In this document: piece by piece, positions 54,678 through 64,000 of the stretch
Layout of the letters: each line of letters starts with the position of its first letter
Position numbering within the stretch: position 1 is the stretch's first letter
From: Agrypnia vestita
Taxonomy: Eukaryota > Arthropoda > Insecta > Trichoptera > Phryganeidae
Assembly: GCA_016648135.1 (NCBI GenBank)
Contig: JADDOH010024928.1
Span: 62,001 to 126,000 of the forward strand
DNA length: 64,000 nt
Reading direction: 5' to 3'
Made by a program: the position numbers and the translations under genes
The notes under the pieces: model-generated
Databases searched by the model: none
What the model was told of the DNA's origin: nothing
Seen by the model: only the letters and a program-made list of their open reading frames with translations

Positions 54678-54852
54678 TATAAAATATGTTCGAAGAGGTT
54701 TTCACCGGCTACTCGGCGTGAAAGTGTTTCAAAGCGTTCGTGACTGACACGACTTGTCGTAGATCGTAGGCCTTCCCTTTTTATGTATTAACGCATCGCG
54801 GGAAGAGAATTTATACACGCTCGCTCGACTAGCCTCTAAGTGCGGTACGGGT

Positions 54853-55585
54853 ATTAGATGGTATTTGAACCGGTGACATAGTAACCGTTATTTGAGATTT
54901 GCATCTGATTGGCAAATGATTTTTTTGTAATTCGAAGAGCAGCTATCGGTACTAGACAATAATTATATCTTCTTCTTCTTCTCGTGCCCTGTCCGTTTAC
55001 CGGACGTTGGGTATCATGTTGGCTATGCGGACTTTGTTTACTGCGGCCCGGAACAGCTCCACAGTAGACTGGCCAAACCACTGTCTCAAGATTTTCAGCC
55101 ATGAAGTCCTCCTTCTTCCAGGGCCCCGATTTCCGGCAATTTTTCCCTGCATTATGAGATGCAAGATCTCGTATTTCTCTGGATGTCTCATCACATGTCC
55201 TAGATATTGACGTTTTTGGATTTTTATTGTTTTAATAACTTATTTTTCTTTATTCATCCGAGCCATAACATCTTCATTCGTAACTCTGTCCATCCAGCTT
55301 ATTTTGAGAATTCTTCGGTAGATCCACATTTCGAATGCCTCAAGTCCCCTTATCAGTTCTTCGGTAAGCATCCATGCTTCCATTTTATAGAATAATACTA
55401 TACGTAGCATCTGACCATTCGCATTCGTAACCCAAGGTTGAGATCATGACTGCAGAACATCTTTTTCATGCGGAATCATATCTTAGATATCAAATCATGA
55501 TATCAATCATCTATACTGTTGGATACAAATGCCAAATAGCTGTTCCGAAAATAACCGATTAAAATAACGCTTCAACCATCACTAA
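54853..55585. mobile_element. hAT-like MITE E, copy 2, split by a LINE
   Basis: The left half (54853-54971, 'gtaaccgttatttgagattt') and right half (55474-55585, 'ggatacaaatgccaaatagc') align with copy 1. The uninterrupted text in copy 1 is 'acaattatatcttagatat'. Confidence 0.7.
54972..55473 (-). pseudogene. LINE RT C-terminus inserted in MITE E, 11-bp target duplication
   Basis: The minus strand reads MMRHPEKYEILHLIMQGKIA, RRRTSWLKILRQWFGQSTVE LFRAAVNKVRIANMIPNVR, the classic end of an insect RTE-type RT, followed by a gaagaagaag tail. The target duplication is AATTATATCTT (54961-54971) and AATCATATCTT (55474-55484), one change. It is 5'-truncated and about 500 bp long. Confidence 0.85.
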
Positions 55586-55814
55586 TTAATACCCCTAAGC
55601 AAACTTTTTGTTAATTTTTAAAAAGGTGATAAAACTCGATCTCTTCTTCTAGGTATCATATGTCATCGTGTAAGGTAGATGTCAAATTACTGTAACACAG
55701 CAAATATATCAATCTCGTGTTTTATTTCAACAAAGGATACGCGTACTATGAGCGAGCACCCGTGCACTTGCTGCTCGGAAATGTTTATGTGCAAAAATGT
55801 ACGGGGGTGTTTAA

Positions 55815-56335
55815 AAAAGTTTTTATTATACTCCCTTTCTTTGTAAAATACAACAACAATTAAAGACGAATTAAAACACATAACATAACACTAAACTTAC
55901 AGTAATTTAATATATTTCTAAAATGTCGGATGTTTTGAGCTTTGATAAGACACCTCATGCTTTGAAGATTAAATTCTAAAAACATTTTTCAGTCAATTTA
56001 GATCATCGACATTCGTAGTGAAGTACCTATTATGCATACCGACCGAGTAATTCAAATTTAGAAAATATTCCACGACGTTATCGGGCCGCCGTAATCAAAC
56101 TTTTCTGATGATTCCAATTTGAAAAAAAAAAGAAATTCTAAAAATCCGAAATCATACTATAATTATTAATTTTTTTAAACGAAAATTTGATAGATCTTCT
56201 TGATCGTCGCCACGAGTCTACTTGCCAAGTTTCAGCTCGATTGGATCACGGTAAAAGGGTCAAAAATTGATCCAAAGTTTTTGTTGACGGCAAGCAAGCA
56301 GACGCCACGAGTTAATATAAAGGGAGTAAAAAGTG
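55815..56335 (+). mobile_element. Dispersed repeat R, copy 4
   Basis: 'gtttttattatactcccttt' at the left and 'ataaagggagtaaaaag' at the right, with the inverted 'cgccacgagtctacttgcc' pair. Compared with copy 2 it lacks about 130 bases in the middle. Confidence 0.75.
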
Positions 56336-56440
56336 CTTCCTGCCATCTTCTCAATTATTATTTTAGTTTCGCAATCTTTTATTAGCGAGCAACGGAACGG
56401 GAAGGATTCTTCTCGTGCAACGCCGGGTGTATCAACTAGT
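56336..56440 (+). mobile_element. Helitron 3' end
   Basis: 'ttctcgtgcaacgccgggtg tatcaactagt' ends in CTAGT (56436-56440) behind a GC hairpin, as in insect Helitrons. Its 5' end is not identified, and repeat R copy 4 abuts it. Confidence 0.5.
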
Positions 56441-57128
56441 TTACTCATAAAATTGAAAACATTTTATGGTATCTACTTACACCCTGATGTAGTGTTGAAT
56501 AAATAATACATTAATTTTGACGTTGCGCTGTCAGCTGATGGAACAGACTTTTTTATTGTTTTTGAAAATACTTAATACATTTTTAATCTCCCAAGCGCCG
56601 TTTAGTAACAGTTCAAAAACGGAATATAATACATCGGTAATGATCGTTTACCTCTACATCAGAGGCGTGCAGTGGGCATAACTTAAGTCATGATATTACC
56701 TAGAAAATGACGAACTGTCGAAAAATGTTACGATGTCGTCGTTAATAAACGTATTCATAAAGCACAATAAATGTTAAAAAAACTTTCATGTAACGAATTT
56801 TCTTTAGAAATTACTATAAACTAAGTCATATAAACGGAAACAAATTTAATTTTGAATACAAATTGTTATTGATAAACTCAATAATTCAAATGAAAGTAAC
56901 CAATTCAAACAACGCCACTTTATTAGCAGATGATTATGAAAGCAAATTGACGGTTAGAATACACACAAAACATTACACCGGTAAGTACGGAATTAGTGTC
57001 GTTTCTGTATGCGACGTGCGCGCAGTTTTCACCAAACATTAGAATTTTCGAAGGAAAGTGAAAAAATTTACCTGTCACGTACATAAAACTCGCAAACGTA
57101 AATAAAGCGCTAGTATAATAAGTTTTTA
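56441..57128. other. No recognised gene
   Basis: AT-rich flank of the Penelope-like element. Confidence 0.45.
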
Positions 57129-57209
57129 GTAGGAAAATATTCACTCCTTCAAACACAGCAATATTATTTTGTGGTGACATTATAATTATAATTTATAGAA
57201 TTAAACTTT

Positions 57210-57782
57210 ATGTACACCACTTTTTTTTTAAATGAAATTTTTTTTAAATATTTTGTTTACCCTTCAATTTTTAATTCTGATAAACATTGGAGAAAAATTG
57301 TATTTATAAATAATGAAATTTCTAATTCAATAGTTAAAAATATCTCAAATGTTATTCAACCAGCTTTTTATAATAATAATAAATTTAAAAAATACATATT
57401 AAATAATATAGATAAGGATAGTTTTTTTTTAAAATCGGGTGTTTATAAATTGAATTGTAATGATTGTGATTATTTTTATATAGGAAAAATGTGTAGAAAT
57501 TTTGTTTCTACACATTCTACACAAGTTAAGGAACACTTAAGGTGTTTAAATAGTAATAAATTCGCTAACCATCTTTTCGCTATGGATCATTCTTTTGATA
57601 TTAATAAGGGTTTACAAATTTTACATACAAATTATACAGAATCACAGTTTGACAGATTAGAAATTTTGGAAATAAGAAAGAGTGTTAATAGTCAATTGAA
57701 TGTTATAAATAATCAGGTCCTTTTTGCAAAAAGTTATCTTTTAAATTTATTTTCATGTTATGTAGGTACTTTATATTATTAA
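57210..57782 (+). pseudogene. Penelope-type GIY-YIG endonuclease domain, C-terminal ORF part
   Basis: The endonuclease nicks target DNA during retrotransposition. The frame (190 codons) reads HWRKIVFINNEISNSIVKNI upstream, then SGVYKLNCNDCDYFYIGKMC (the GVY...YIG signature with CNDC, two Cys typical of PLEs), RNFVSTHSTQVKEHLRC, NKFANHLFAMDHSF, and FDRLEILEIRK with the conserved Glu-rich helix. The catalytic Arg of the 'GR-F--R--EH' block is partly altered (MCRNFVSTH). RT is missing, so it cannot be autonomous. The annotated Met is an arbitrary internal start in a truncated ORF. Confidence 0.85.
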
Positions 57783-57838
57783 TTTCCATATATAAGTTTT
57801 TAATATTTTTATTATCTATACTTCGATTTTTATTTTTG

Positions 57839-57881
57839 TTATCCTGACGATGAAGCCATTGGCTTCGAAACATGTTGAATT
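57839..57881 (+). ncRNA. Hammerhead ribozyme-like motif in the PLE tail
   Basis: CTGACGA (57844-57850), 6-bp stem II GAAGCC/GGCTTC (57852-57857 with 57861-57866), GAAA (57867-57870), minimal stem III ACATGT and cleavage predicted after T57876. Stem I TTATC (57839-57843) would pair with GATAA, but the 3' strand here is GAATT, leaving about 2 pairs. The 14.7-kb relative still shows GATAA, supporting the ancestral fold. Confidence 0.55.
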
Positions 57882-57970
57882 TTTTCAATAATAAAAAAAG
57901 TCGTGTAAACAAAGTTTAATTCTATAAATTATAGGAAAATATTCAGTTCAGTAAGATTCTCTAAAACAGA

Positions 57971-58014
57971 TGAAACATTGATGTGAAGCTGTATAACTTC
58001 ACATCAATGTTTCA
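57971..58014. repeat. Perfect 18-bp hairpin
   Basis: TGAAACATTGATGTGAAG (57971-57988) and CTTCACATCAATGTTTCA (57997-58014) flank an 8-base loop, close to the right border of the PLE. Confidence 0.85.
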
Positions 58015-58454
58015 CACATCTTATATATAATATAATATAAGTTCTAAAAAGTGAAAGCCATAAAACTCTAGCCGTAGGCACGGATTACGGGTAGAATTTG
58101 TAATCTTCTTTTTCATAAGATAATGGATTATTAAATTAATATTTGTTTCCCAGAATCTTTAATAATTCATAGATTGCATTGCACGCCGCATCCCTGCATG
58201 GTATGCGCTTAATTAATGATTGGCTCTCTGCTATTTTTCAATAATGGTTTGTTGAATATTGCAAAAAATTAACTACTCAATTTATGGATTTTTACATTAT
58301 TTATGTCTCTGAGACATGGGTTCACTGAACGTTAGTAAAAATAAAATTTTGTAGACGTGTTTGTAATTTGGTGTCGACGATACGACAATGAGCTGTTTAC
58401 TTTTTTTTAAATACGATCAGCGTCTACAGATCTATCAAGATAGAAAGGAGAGGA
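58015..58454. other. No recognised gene
   Basis: AT-rich linker. Confidence 0.4.
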
Positions 58455-58660
58455 TGTCATGTCCGAACATAAGACCATCGGAGTGCAGGGGCTTGGATGT
58501 GATTAAGATGGAATGACAATGTCTTCAGTGACTTCTGTTATAGGATATAAGGATTAGCTACGAAAATCTAGTAGGTAATGCGGATCAATGTAAGATAATA
58601 CTTGAGGAAGCCATAACCCACCAGGGGTTATAGAGCCAATCGTGACGATGGCTTTTGGAT
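58455..58660 (+). pseudogene. LINE RT 3' end
   Basis: 'gttatagagccaatcgtgac gatgg' is the same 3' end as at 42900. Upstream 'aagatggaatgacaatgtc' corresponds to the RWSDNV motif, heavily mutated. Confidence 0.6.
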
Positions 58661-59202
58661 ATCTGGGGCTTAGAGCTAGAAGTGCCTATGACAAAAAATG
58701 CATTGTTCTAAAAAGAAGATTGTTTGTTTCCCATAAAAATTAGGTAAATAACTTTCAACATATATTTTTTTATTTAAGTTTACATAATATTTTACACATA
58801 TTATGATACACATTATTTAATTTTGATGAATTTTTTTCAAATTTTTATGTCCTATGAAAGTGTGAACTTGTGTATGGAACCGGAGAATATCGCAAGTGTG
58901 TTAGATCACTGTATTTTCTAAAGAAATGACACATACAAAAAAAATATAGGAATATTTTAAGATGAATATGTTAAGTTTATATTATAATATTTAAACATAT
59001 ACGTCATGATCAGACCTCATAAAATAAGGCATTCCTAAAATAATGGTCATATAGGAGTATTTTCTGATGCCTGACTCATTTTGACCAAAATTTGGCGTAG
59101 GCACTCTTTTCATTAATTCCCAAATGTATTCTCATTAGTTTGTACTGTCATAAAAATTTAAAACTACGTCAATTTTAACGCAATGAATATTATAATATAA
59201 CT
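58661..59202. other. No recognised gene
   Basis: AT-rich, with no repeat recognised. Confidence 0.4.
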
Positions 59203-59515
59203 TACTTACTTACCATTACGCCGTTTCCCCGTGGGGGTAGGCAGAGAGGATAGAGCGCCACACTCTTCTGTCGTGACGTAAAACTCTCGCCTCATCCCCA
59301 TTCATACACCTTAGCATTCAAGCTCGCCGGTTGTTGAGGCTTCTAACGGGACCATCTTCCAGTATCCGGTTAATCTGGTCATGCCACGTCTTCCGCGATC
59401 GCCCTCCTTTTCTGGCTCCATCAACACAGCTTTATATATCTTTCATACCATTATTTCCTCATTCATTCGCTCAACATGCCCAAACCATCTGAGCGACCCT
59501 TTTTTTAAATTCCAT
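59203..59515 (-). mobile_element. LINE 3' end ('ggtaggcagag' family)
   Basis: The minus strand ends 'ccccacggggaaacggcgta' with a (taag)n tail at 59203. The upstream part corresponds to GRRRKAWHDQINRILEDG-type sequence with disruptions. Best-kept copy of the terminal block. Confidence 0.75.
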
Positions 59516-59834
59516 TATTTATGCTAATAATTAATAGATGAATGTTATTATGTAAAATATAGAATTGTACTAGAAACTCTTCCCCCTCCCTGACCACGTG
59601 TATTATATATATTACGAACCCTTTTATGTTTATGATAAAGTTAAATTAGGAAAAATCACTTAAATGAAACTGTAAAATTGTTTGATCATTCATATCAAGT
59701 TGACTTATCTATAATTATGTCTATCTGTGTCATCCTTTAATTGTGGGAGATATTTAACTATTATTTCTGTATTTTGTCTAACCAAGCAATTATGTCTCGC
59801 TGTTGGATGACAGAATAAAATAAAAATATATACT

Positions 59835-60290
59835 AATATTATTTTTGGCTTTCGAAGTGGGTTAGGTACTCGTGAAGCGTTATTTGACATTCAAGTACCA
59901 ATCCAAACATGTAGAGTTGTGAATACAAATGTGCATGCATGCTTCATTGAGTTCCTTAAAGCGTTTGACATTGTTAGACGTGGTAAAATGGTTCAAATTC
60001 ATACTGAAATCCTCTGGGATAAAGACGATATAAGAATAATAGGTTATCTTTAGTGGATCCAGAAAGCAGAGTAAGGGTAGAACAATGTCTGACAAATGAA
60101 GCAGAAATAAAGATAGGTGTGCGTCAGGGGTGTACTTTTACCCCACGCTTACATATATATTCATAAGAAATATTCGACGAAGCTGCTCAATGACTCGTTG
60201 TAAATGGGAAGATTCCGAACAACCTGCGTTGTGTTGATGATACGGTGCTTCTAGCAAGTAACATTAAGGATTTGCAACTTCACCTGTCTA
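59835..60290 (+). pseudogene. RTE-like LINE, RT palm fragment
   Basis: The plus strand reads FGFRSGLGTREALFDIQVPI, VHACFIEFLKAFDIVRRGKM, KDDIRIIGYL*W, RVEQCLTNEAEIKIGVRQGC and RCVDDTVLLASNIKDLQ. These are RT motifs: FGFR, the FxDxxKAFD equivalent with Asp replaced by Glu, GVRQGC, and Y/C-VDD in place of YADD. Stops and frame changes make it dead. Confidence 0.85.
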
Positions 60291-60987
60291 CGAGAGGTTC
60301 TGTTTGTTACTCTCGAAAATTAAATAGTAAATATAACATTTTAATTAAACTCACGTAGAAGTAACATAGTTCATTTTTCATCCAATTTAATGATCATCAA
60401 GAAGAAATCAGTTTGTTTCACACGCATCTTCTAATTTCTCTATCCGAAGTTTCCAAATATTAAGCCAATATTTCCTCTATAATGATATATTGACATAAAC
60501 AGATGTCTTCTCATTAATTTTAATTAAACAAATTTGTATTAACCACTTAATTAGTAACTCAACGTCTACCGGTTTCGATACGATACAATACAAGTAAGTT
60601 TAAATATGACAATTCCATAAACTTAACCCACTAATTCTTACGAAACTAGCTATACCCCATCAAAAATTACATACTCTTTTATCATATCGGCCGCGAATTA
60701 AGGCTGTCAGAAAAGCGCCATATAGCGTAGCGCAGAGTCTTAGTAGTTTTAGTGACGGATATTAGCACATAGATAATTATGCATTTTTTTTAACTTTTTA
60801 TACCTCATCTTTATTTGCGCAATCTGGAGGCTTATAAGTAACTGGCACAGAAGAAATATTACTTATGTTACTCGACAGGTCCTATGAGTATGCAAAATTT
60901 GAGTCAGATCGGTTAAACTGTACAGATTTGAATAAAAAATATGTCAGGGGGAGGGGGGAATTGTCGTCTATATTACCCGCCGGGTCC
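60291..60987. other. Flank of the foldback
   Basis: No gene. 'gcaaaatttgagtcagatcg gttaaactgt' (60889) is a diverged direct repeat of 'acaaaattggggccagatcg gacaaacggt' at 62126, so these repeats bracket the foldback element. Confidence 0.45.
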
Positions 60988-62113
60988 TTAAGGCGATCGT
61001 CTAGCAGAATGAGCAAATTTCACCATTTTTTCTCATATCTTCTCTTGCGTTTTTTATCACATTTTTGTAGGGACATATCTAATTTTAAAATTTATTCATC
61101 AGGTTACATATATTTTAAATACGAATATCTTATTAAAATGTCATAAACTAAATTGAATAATTGATTAATAAATTACCAAACCTTCGATGTTTTAAAAATG
61201 AAGAAAATTGCTCCACTTTGTGGGCCTTTTATGATTTTATTGTTATTGTGGGCGTGTTGAGATATCTTTTTTATTCAATAATATTACAAAGTTAACGATT
61301 ATCTTAAATTTATTACAATTATAGTAAAATCTGTTAGTTTGTTTATATGCAATTTATGTTTTGAAAAATACTGTTCTTTAAAAATATTTTATTTTTTTTG
61401 TGGGTTTTTTTCAACTCTTTTTACATGGTTGACAACTTTTTTACTTCAATATTCAAAAGAATAGATATTATAATTTTACAATAAAAACAAAAAAAAATCA
61501 AAATCTTTGTCGATATTCCTGATTTTAGATATTTAATCAAGACGCAACGTATTTATGACACAATACGCAGTGCCTTGATTAAATAGCTAAAATCTGAAAT
61601 CGAGAATAATTTTTTGTTTTTTTTTGTATTAATTTTATAATAATAATGTCTATTCCTTTAATTTGTTAAAGAAAAAAGTTATAAACTATCTATAAAGGAT
61701 TGAAAAAAACACACAAAAAATAAAAAAATTTATAAAACAGTGTTTTTTAAAACATAAATTGCATCTAAACGTATTAACAGATTTTGCAATAATTGTAAGA
61801 AATTTAAGACAAACGTTTACTTTGTAATATTATTGAATAAAAAAGACATCTCAACAGGCCGTTCAGTCATAAAAGGCCCACAAATTGGAGCAATTTTCTT
61901 CATTTTTAAAACATCAAAGGTTTGGTAATTTATTAATATATTATATAATTTAATTTGTGACATTTTAATAAGATATTCGTATTTAAAATATATGTAACCT
62001 GATGAATAAATTTTAAAATGAGATATTTCCATACAAAAATGTAATAAAAAACCAAAGAGAAGATATGACAAAAAATTGTGAAATTTGCTCATTCTGCTAG
62101 ACGATTGCCTTAA
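60988..62113. mobile_element. Giant foldback element, 1.1 kb, TTAA at both ends
   Basis: Two arms of about 550 bp (60988-61543 and 61574-62113) are inverted copies with perhaps 15-20% differences by eye. They start TTAAGGCGATCGTCTAGCAG and end in its inverse, around a loop of about 30 bases at 61544-61573. TTAA at each end suggests a piggyBac-type target, but the ends are not the canonical piggyBac CCC. The short ORFs in the two arms mirror each other (KFHHFFSYLL / KFHNFLSYLL) because of the inversion. Confidence 0.75.
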
Positions 62114-62472
62114 GTATAAGTATACAAAATTGGGGCCAGATCGGACAAACGGTGTAGATTCGTATAGAGAACAAACAGACAGACAGACATTGAGTTGTAT
62201 ATGTATTCGATTTCTATTTTCGCAAATAAAATTTACGCATTTTCCCTCACGAATTGATTTATGTGTGTAGAATACAAGTCTGGTGGATAAGAATCTAAGA
62301 TTTTCGAAGGCATTGTCTGTTGTTTCTCTGGTATTGAAGTTTTTGCCGTAAACAGTTATTGAGGTGCGTGAAATGGAGAAAATGTGGTGAAAGTAAGATG
62401 GGTCCTCTACACTGCGGGTTTAATTTCAATTTCAGGCTTCACTTCTTACATTAGAGTTGAAATAGAACCTTA
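62114..62472. other. No recognised gene
   Basis: Includes 'gaacaaacagacagacagac' (62168), a word from an unplaced insect repeat. Confidence 0.4.
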
Positions 62473-62646
62473 TTATGAACCACCTGTCACTTGTCTTCTT
62501 GTGACAGTTTCCGATTGACCATCATGACATTCAGGGATATCCTTCTCATAATACATGACAATTGTCGCTTGCACTGAAGACGCTTCGTTGACCTTGAAAC
62601 TCGCGCATTCTGTACTTGTGCGTTGATCTGTATCTCGTATAACTTG
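62473..62646 (-). other. Possible coding remnant, 57 codons
   Basis: The minus frame between stops contains ECASFKVNEASSVQATIVMY and YEKDIPECHDGQSETV. It looks more protein-like than its surroundings. I do not recognise it, and no convincing splice pair was found. Confidence 0.2.
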
Positions 62647-63539
62647 TTAATTTATGTTATTATTCTTAATTTTATTTTTATTGTTCCATGTGCATTCTGT
62701 AATACATTAACGTTATTTCCCTAATTGTCATTTAATATGAGAAAGCTGTCATGTTCATTAACGATCTTTAACTATTCTAACGATTTGTGAAAAAAGAAAA
62801 TAAGTGATTCCTAGGGACAGTGTTCAAAATGTCACTACGAATTATTTATGAAACGACGTTGAAAATGAGGTAGTTTGCTCAATACATTACGGCCACGAAA
62901 ATTGGAATATTATCAATTTTGAAAATAATTTATTTGCCATTAGGAATCAAATTTCTGGAATACAAATATGTATAAATAATTCATATATTACGAACAGGCA
63001 ATTTATTACAAGCCAATGTTACAATAACAATTATTGTAATTATAGTAGAATCATTATTAGTAGAACATTTTTTTTTTACTAGAATCATTAGTTACTGAAG
63101 AATGAGTAAACTCATCAATAGCCATATTAACAACATCGGTCATAATAAGACAATCACTAGGATTTTCAAGTTATGTTACCAGCTGTGTTTTTCGGACGTG
63201 GACGGGGCGGATTTGTTTAGCGCTTCTTTAAACAACTTGAAGAATAATGTCCGCGCCACTATACGCACACCTTTCATTAGCCGCTCCTGGTGTTTTCCGA
63301 ATCTTCTGGCTTATGCATATTGACCGCAACTTATTTTTGTGTGTACCTGCGGTATGACACTATTTTCTAAATTAATTTAATATTTTTTCGATGCTGGCAA
63401 CGCCTCTTTTATTGGATGTTTTAAGTTTTTATTTTTATAATTTTATAATGTTCATTTATTTGTATTATGTATGTAAATGCATGCTGCAGACGCTTTTAAT
63501 TGGAAGGATGACATGATCTTTTATATTGTATTTAATGTA
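62647..63539. other. No recognised gene
   Basis: AT-rich, with a short open frame at 63102-63323 that has no domain. Confidence 0.4.
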
Positions 63540-63817
63540 GTGTTACGGCTAAAGATGGGTGTGATCATAAACCTAAGTTTCTGTTCGAGGAGAGGCTATT
63601 GTTGATTCTCTCTTTTCTTTTAACATTAGCCGGCTGAAGTGTAGCCGTAACCCCTCGGCTGTAAACGAATTAACATGGATTAGAAAATGAAAAGGTTAGG
63701 TTACAGGTAATTTTAGCCGGCTAATGTTGATAGAAGTGATGAGAGAATCAACATTAGCCTCTCCTCGAACATTAACTAATCGTAAGTTGATGTTCTCACT
63801 CATCTTTAGCCGTAACA
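63540..63817. mobile_element. Foldback MITE, about 278 bp, AATGTA flanks
   Basis: TGTTACGGCTAAAGATG and the inverse catctttagccgtaaca are the ends. Inner inverted pairs are 'ttcgaggagaggcta' / 'tagcctctcctcgaa' and 'attagccggct' / 'agccggctaat'. AATGTA lies on both sides (63534-63539 and 63818-63823). No ORF. Confidence 0.75.
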
Positions 63818-63825
63818 AATGTATG

Positions 63826-63978
63826 GTAAATGGGGGTAAAAAATGGGGAAACGGAAACAAAACTAATCTAAACAGACTCCAACGACAGCAAAACAAAATA
63901 CTAAAAATGGTCTATGATCTGAAATACCGGACACCAACTGAAACTGTATACCGTATAACACAACAATTAAACATCTAA
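63826..63978 (+). pseudogene. CR1/Jockey-like LINE RT fragment
   Basis: Reads KKWGNGNKTNLNRLQRQQNK, ILKMVYDLKYRTPTETVYRI TQQLNI and stop. This is the 'LQ-LQNKILR---' helix region that precedes the fragment type at 43656-44015. The MITE above sits immediately upstream and may have split the LINE. Confidence 0.75.
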
Positions 63979-64000
63979 AGCATTACAAAAATCGAAACAC

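Larger units (their letters stand above)
57143..57931 (+). mobile_element. Penelope-like element, 5'-truncated, with inverted left terminus and 14-bp target duplication
   Basis: TAGGAAAATATTCA occurs at 57129-57142 and 57932-57945. The left 85 bases ('ttattttgtggtgacattat', 'atagaattaaactttatgta') are an inverted copy of the 3' terminus seen in full at the 39-kb element and partly at 57880-57931 here. Between them are the GIY-YIG ORF and a tail with a hammerhead motif. The RT domain is missing. Inverted partial terminal repeats fit PLE insertion behaviour. Confidence 0.85.

Noticed and set aside
57703..57912. Minus-strand ORF over the Penelope tail
   Set aside because: Antisense shadow of the AT-rich GIY-YIG ORF end and tail.
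61817..62092. 91-codon ORF in the foldback arm
   Set aside because: It mirrors the ORF in the other arm because of the inversion. The Phe/Tyr/Lys-rich composition reflects AT richness.

Overview
The window is strongly AT-rich arthropod genomic DNA, most likely from a moth or butterfly. This rests on the 3' ends of its non-LTR retrotransposons (a conserved block around 'cacgtgggggtaggcagag'), three Helitron 3' ends of the usual insect form (a short GC hairpin, then CTAGT) and frequent 'taggtacct' words. No marker gene fixes the species. Nothing is prokaryotic: there are no operons and no rRNA. Most of the sequence is transposon debris in many stages of decay, repeatedly nested.

Two gene models can be supported by splice sites and reading phase. 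(1) A four-exon plus-strand gene, 24645-30718, encodes a 189-residue secreted protein of the DUF1091 type. All junctions are in phase 0, there is a TATA box upstream, and the AATAAA signal lies in a perfect hairpin. Its introns have filled with mobile DNA. (2) A three-exon minus-strand gene, 37293-35656, encodes 140 residues. Its phases are consistent, but I do not recognise the product.

Layout. 1-8.1 kb: LINE 3' ends, a TA-flanked MITE, a solo LTR with an ATAT target duplication, and a Penelope-type tail carrying a hammerhead-ribozyme core. 8.9-12 kb: a promoter-like block, a decayed LINE and a nearly intact mariner disabled by one extra base. 13-17.8 kb: tRNA-derived SINEs, a hAT-like MITE, LINE pieces and an 18-bp minisatellite. 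20-24 kb: Harbinger remnants, a minus-strand LTR, and a 776-bp Harbinger-like element that carries part of a MADF-domain gene. 24.6-30.8 kb: the DUF1091 gene. 31-40 kb: a SINE, a 716-bp Harbinger MITE, the unknown minus-strand gene, a Helitron end, and a hAT-like element (38677-39865) hosting a tandem duplication and a palindromic Penelope insertion. 41-48.5 kb: LINE fragments, foldback MITEs, a hAT/Helitron chimera and a dispersed repeat. 49-56.5 kb: hAT and SINE remnants and a LINE nested inside a MITE. 57.1-57.9 kb: a Penelope-like element with a GIY-YIG ORF, a hammerhead motif and a 14-bp target duplication. 59-64 kb: LINE RT fragments, a 1.1-kb TTAA-bounded giant foldback, and another MITE.

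Several families recur: Penelope tails with hammerhead cores (five motifs at four loci, plus one remnant), tRNA-SINE family 1 (seven copies), SINE family 2 (four parts), a dispersed repeat with an inverted 'gtctgc' arm (four copies), the foldback MITE at 1.1 and 44.3 kb, and one LTR family at 0.7 and 6.6 kb. Interplay is mainly nesting, for example LINE in MITE, PLE in hAT, and mariner beside SINE. The two host genes are the only features for which ordinary cellular roles are proposed.
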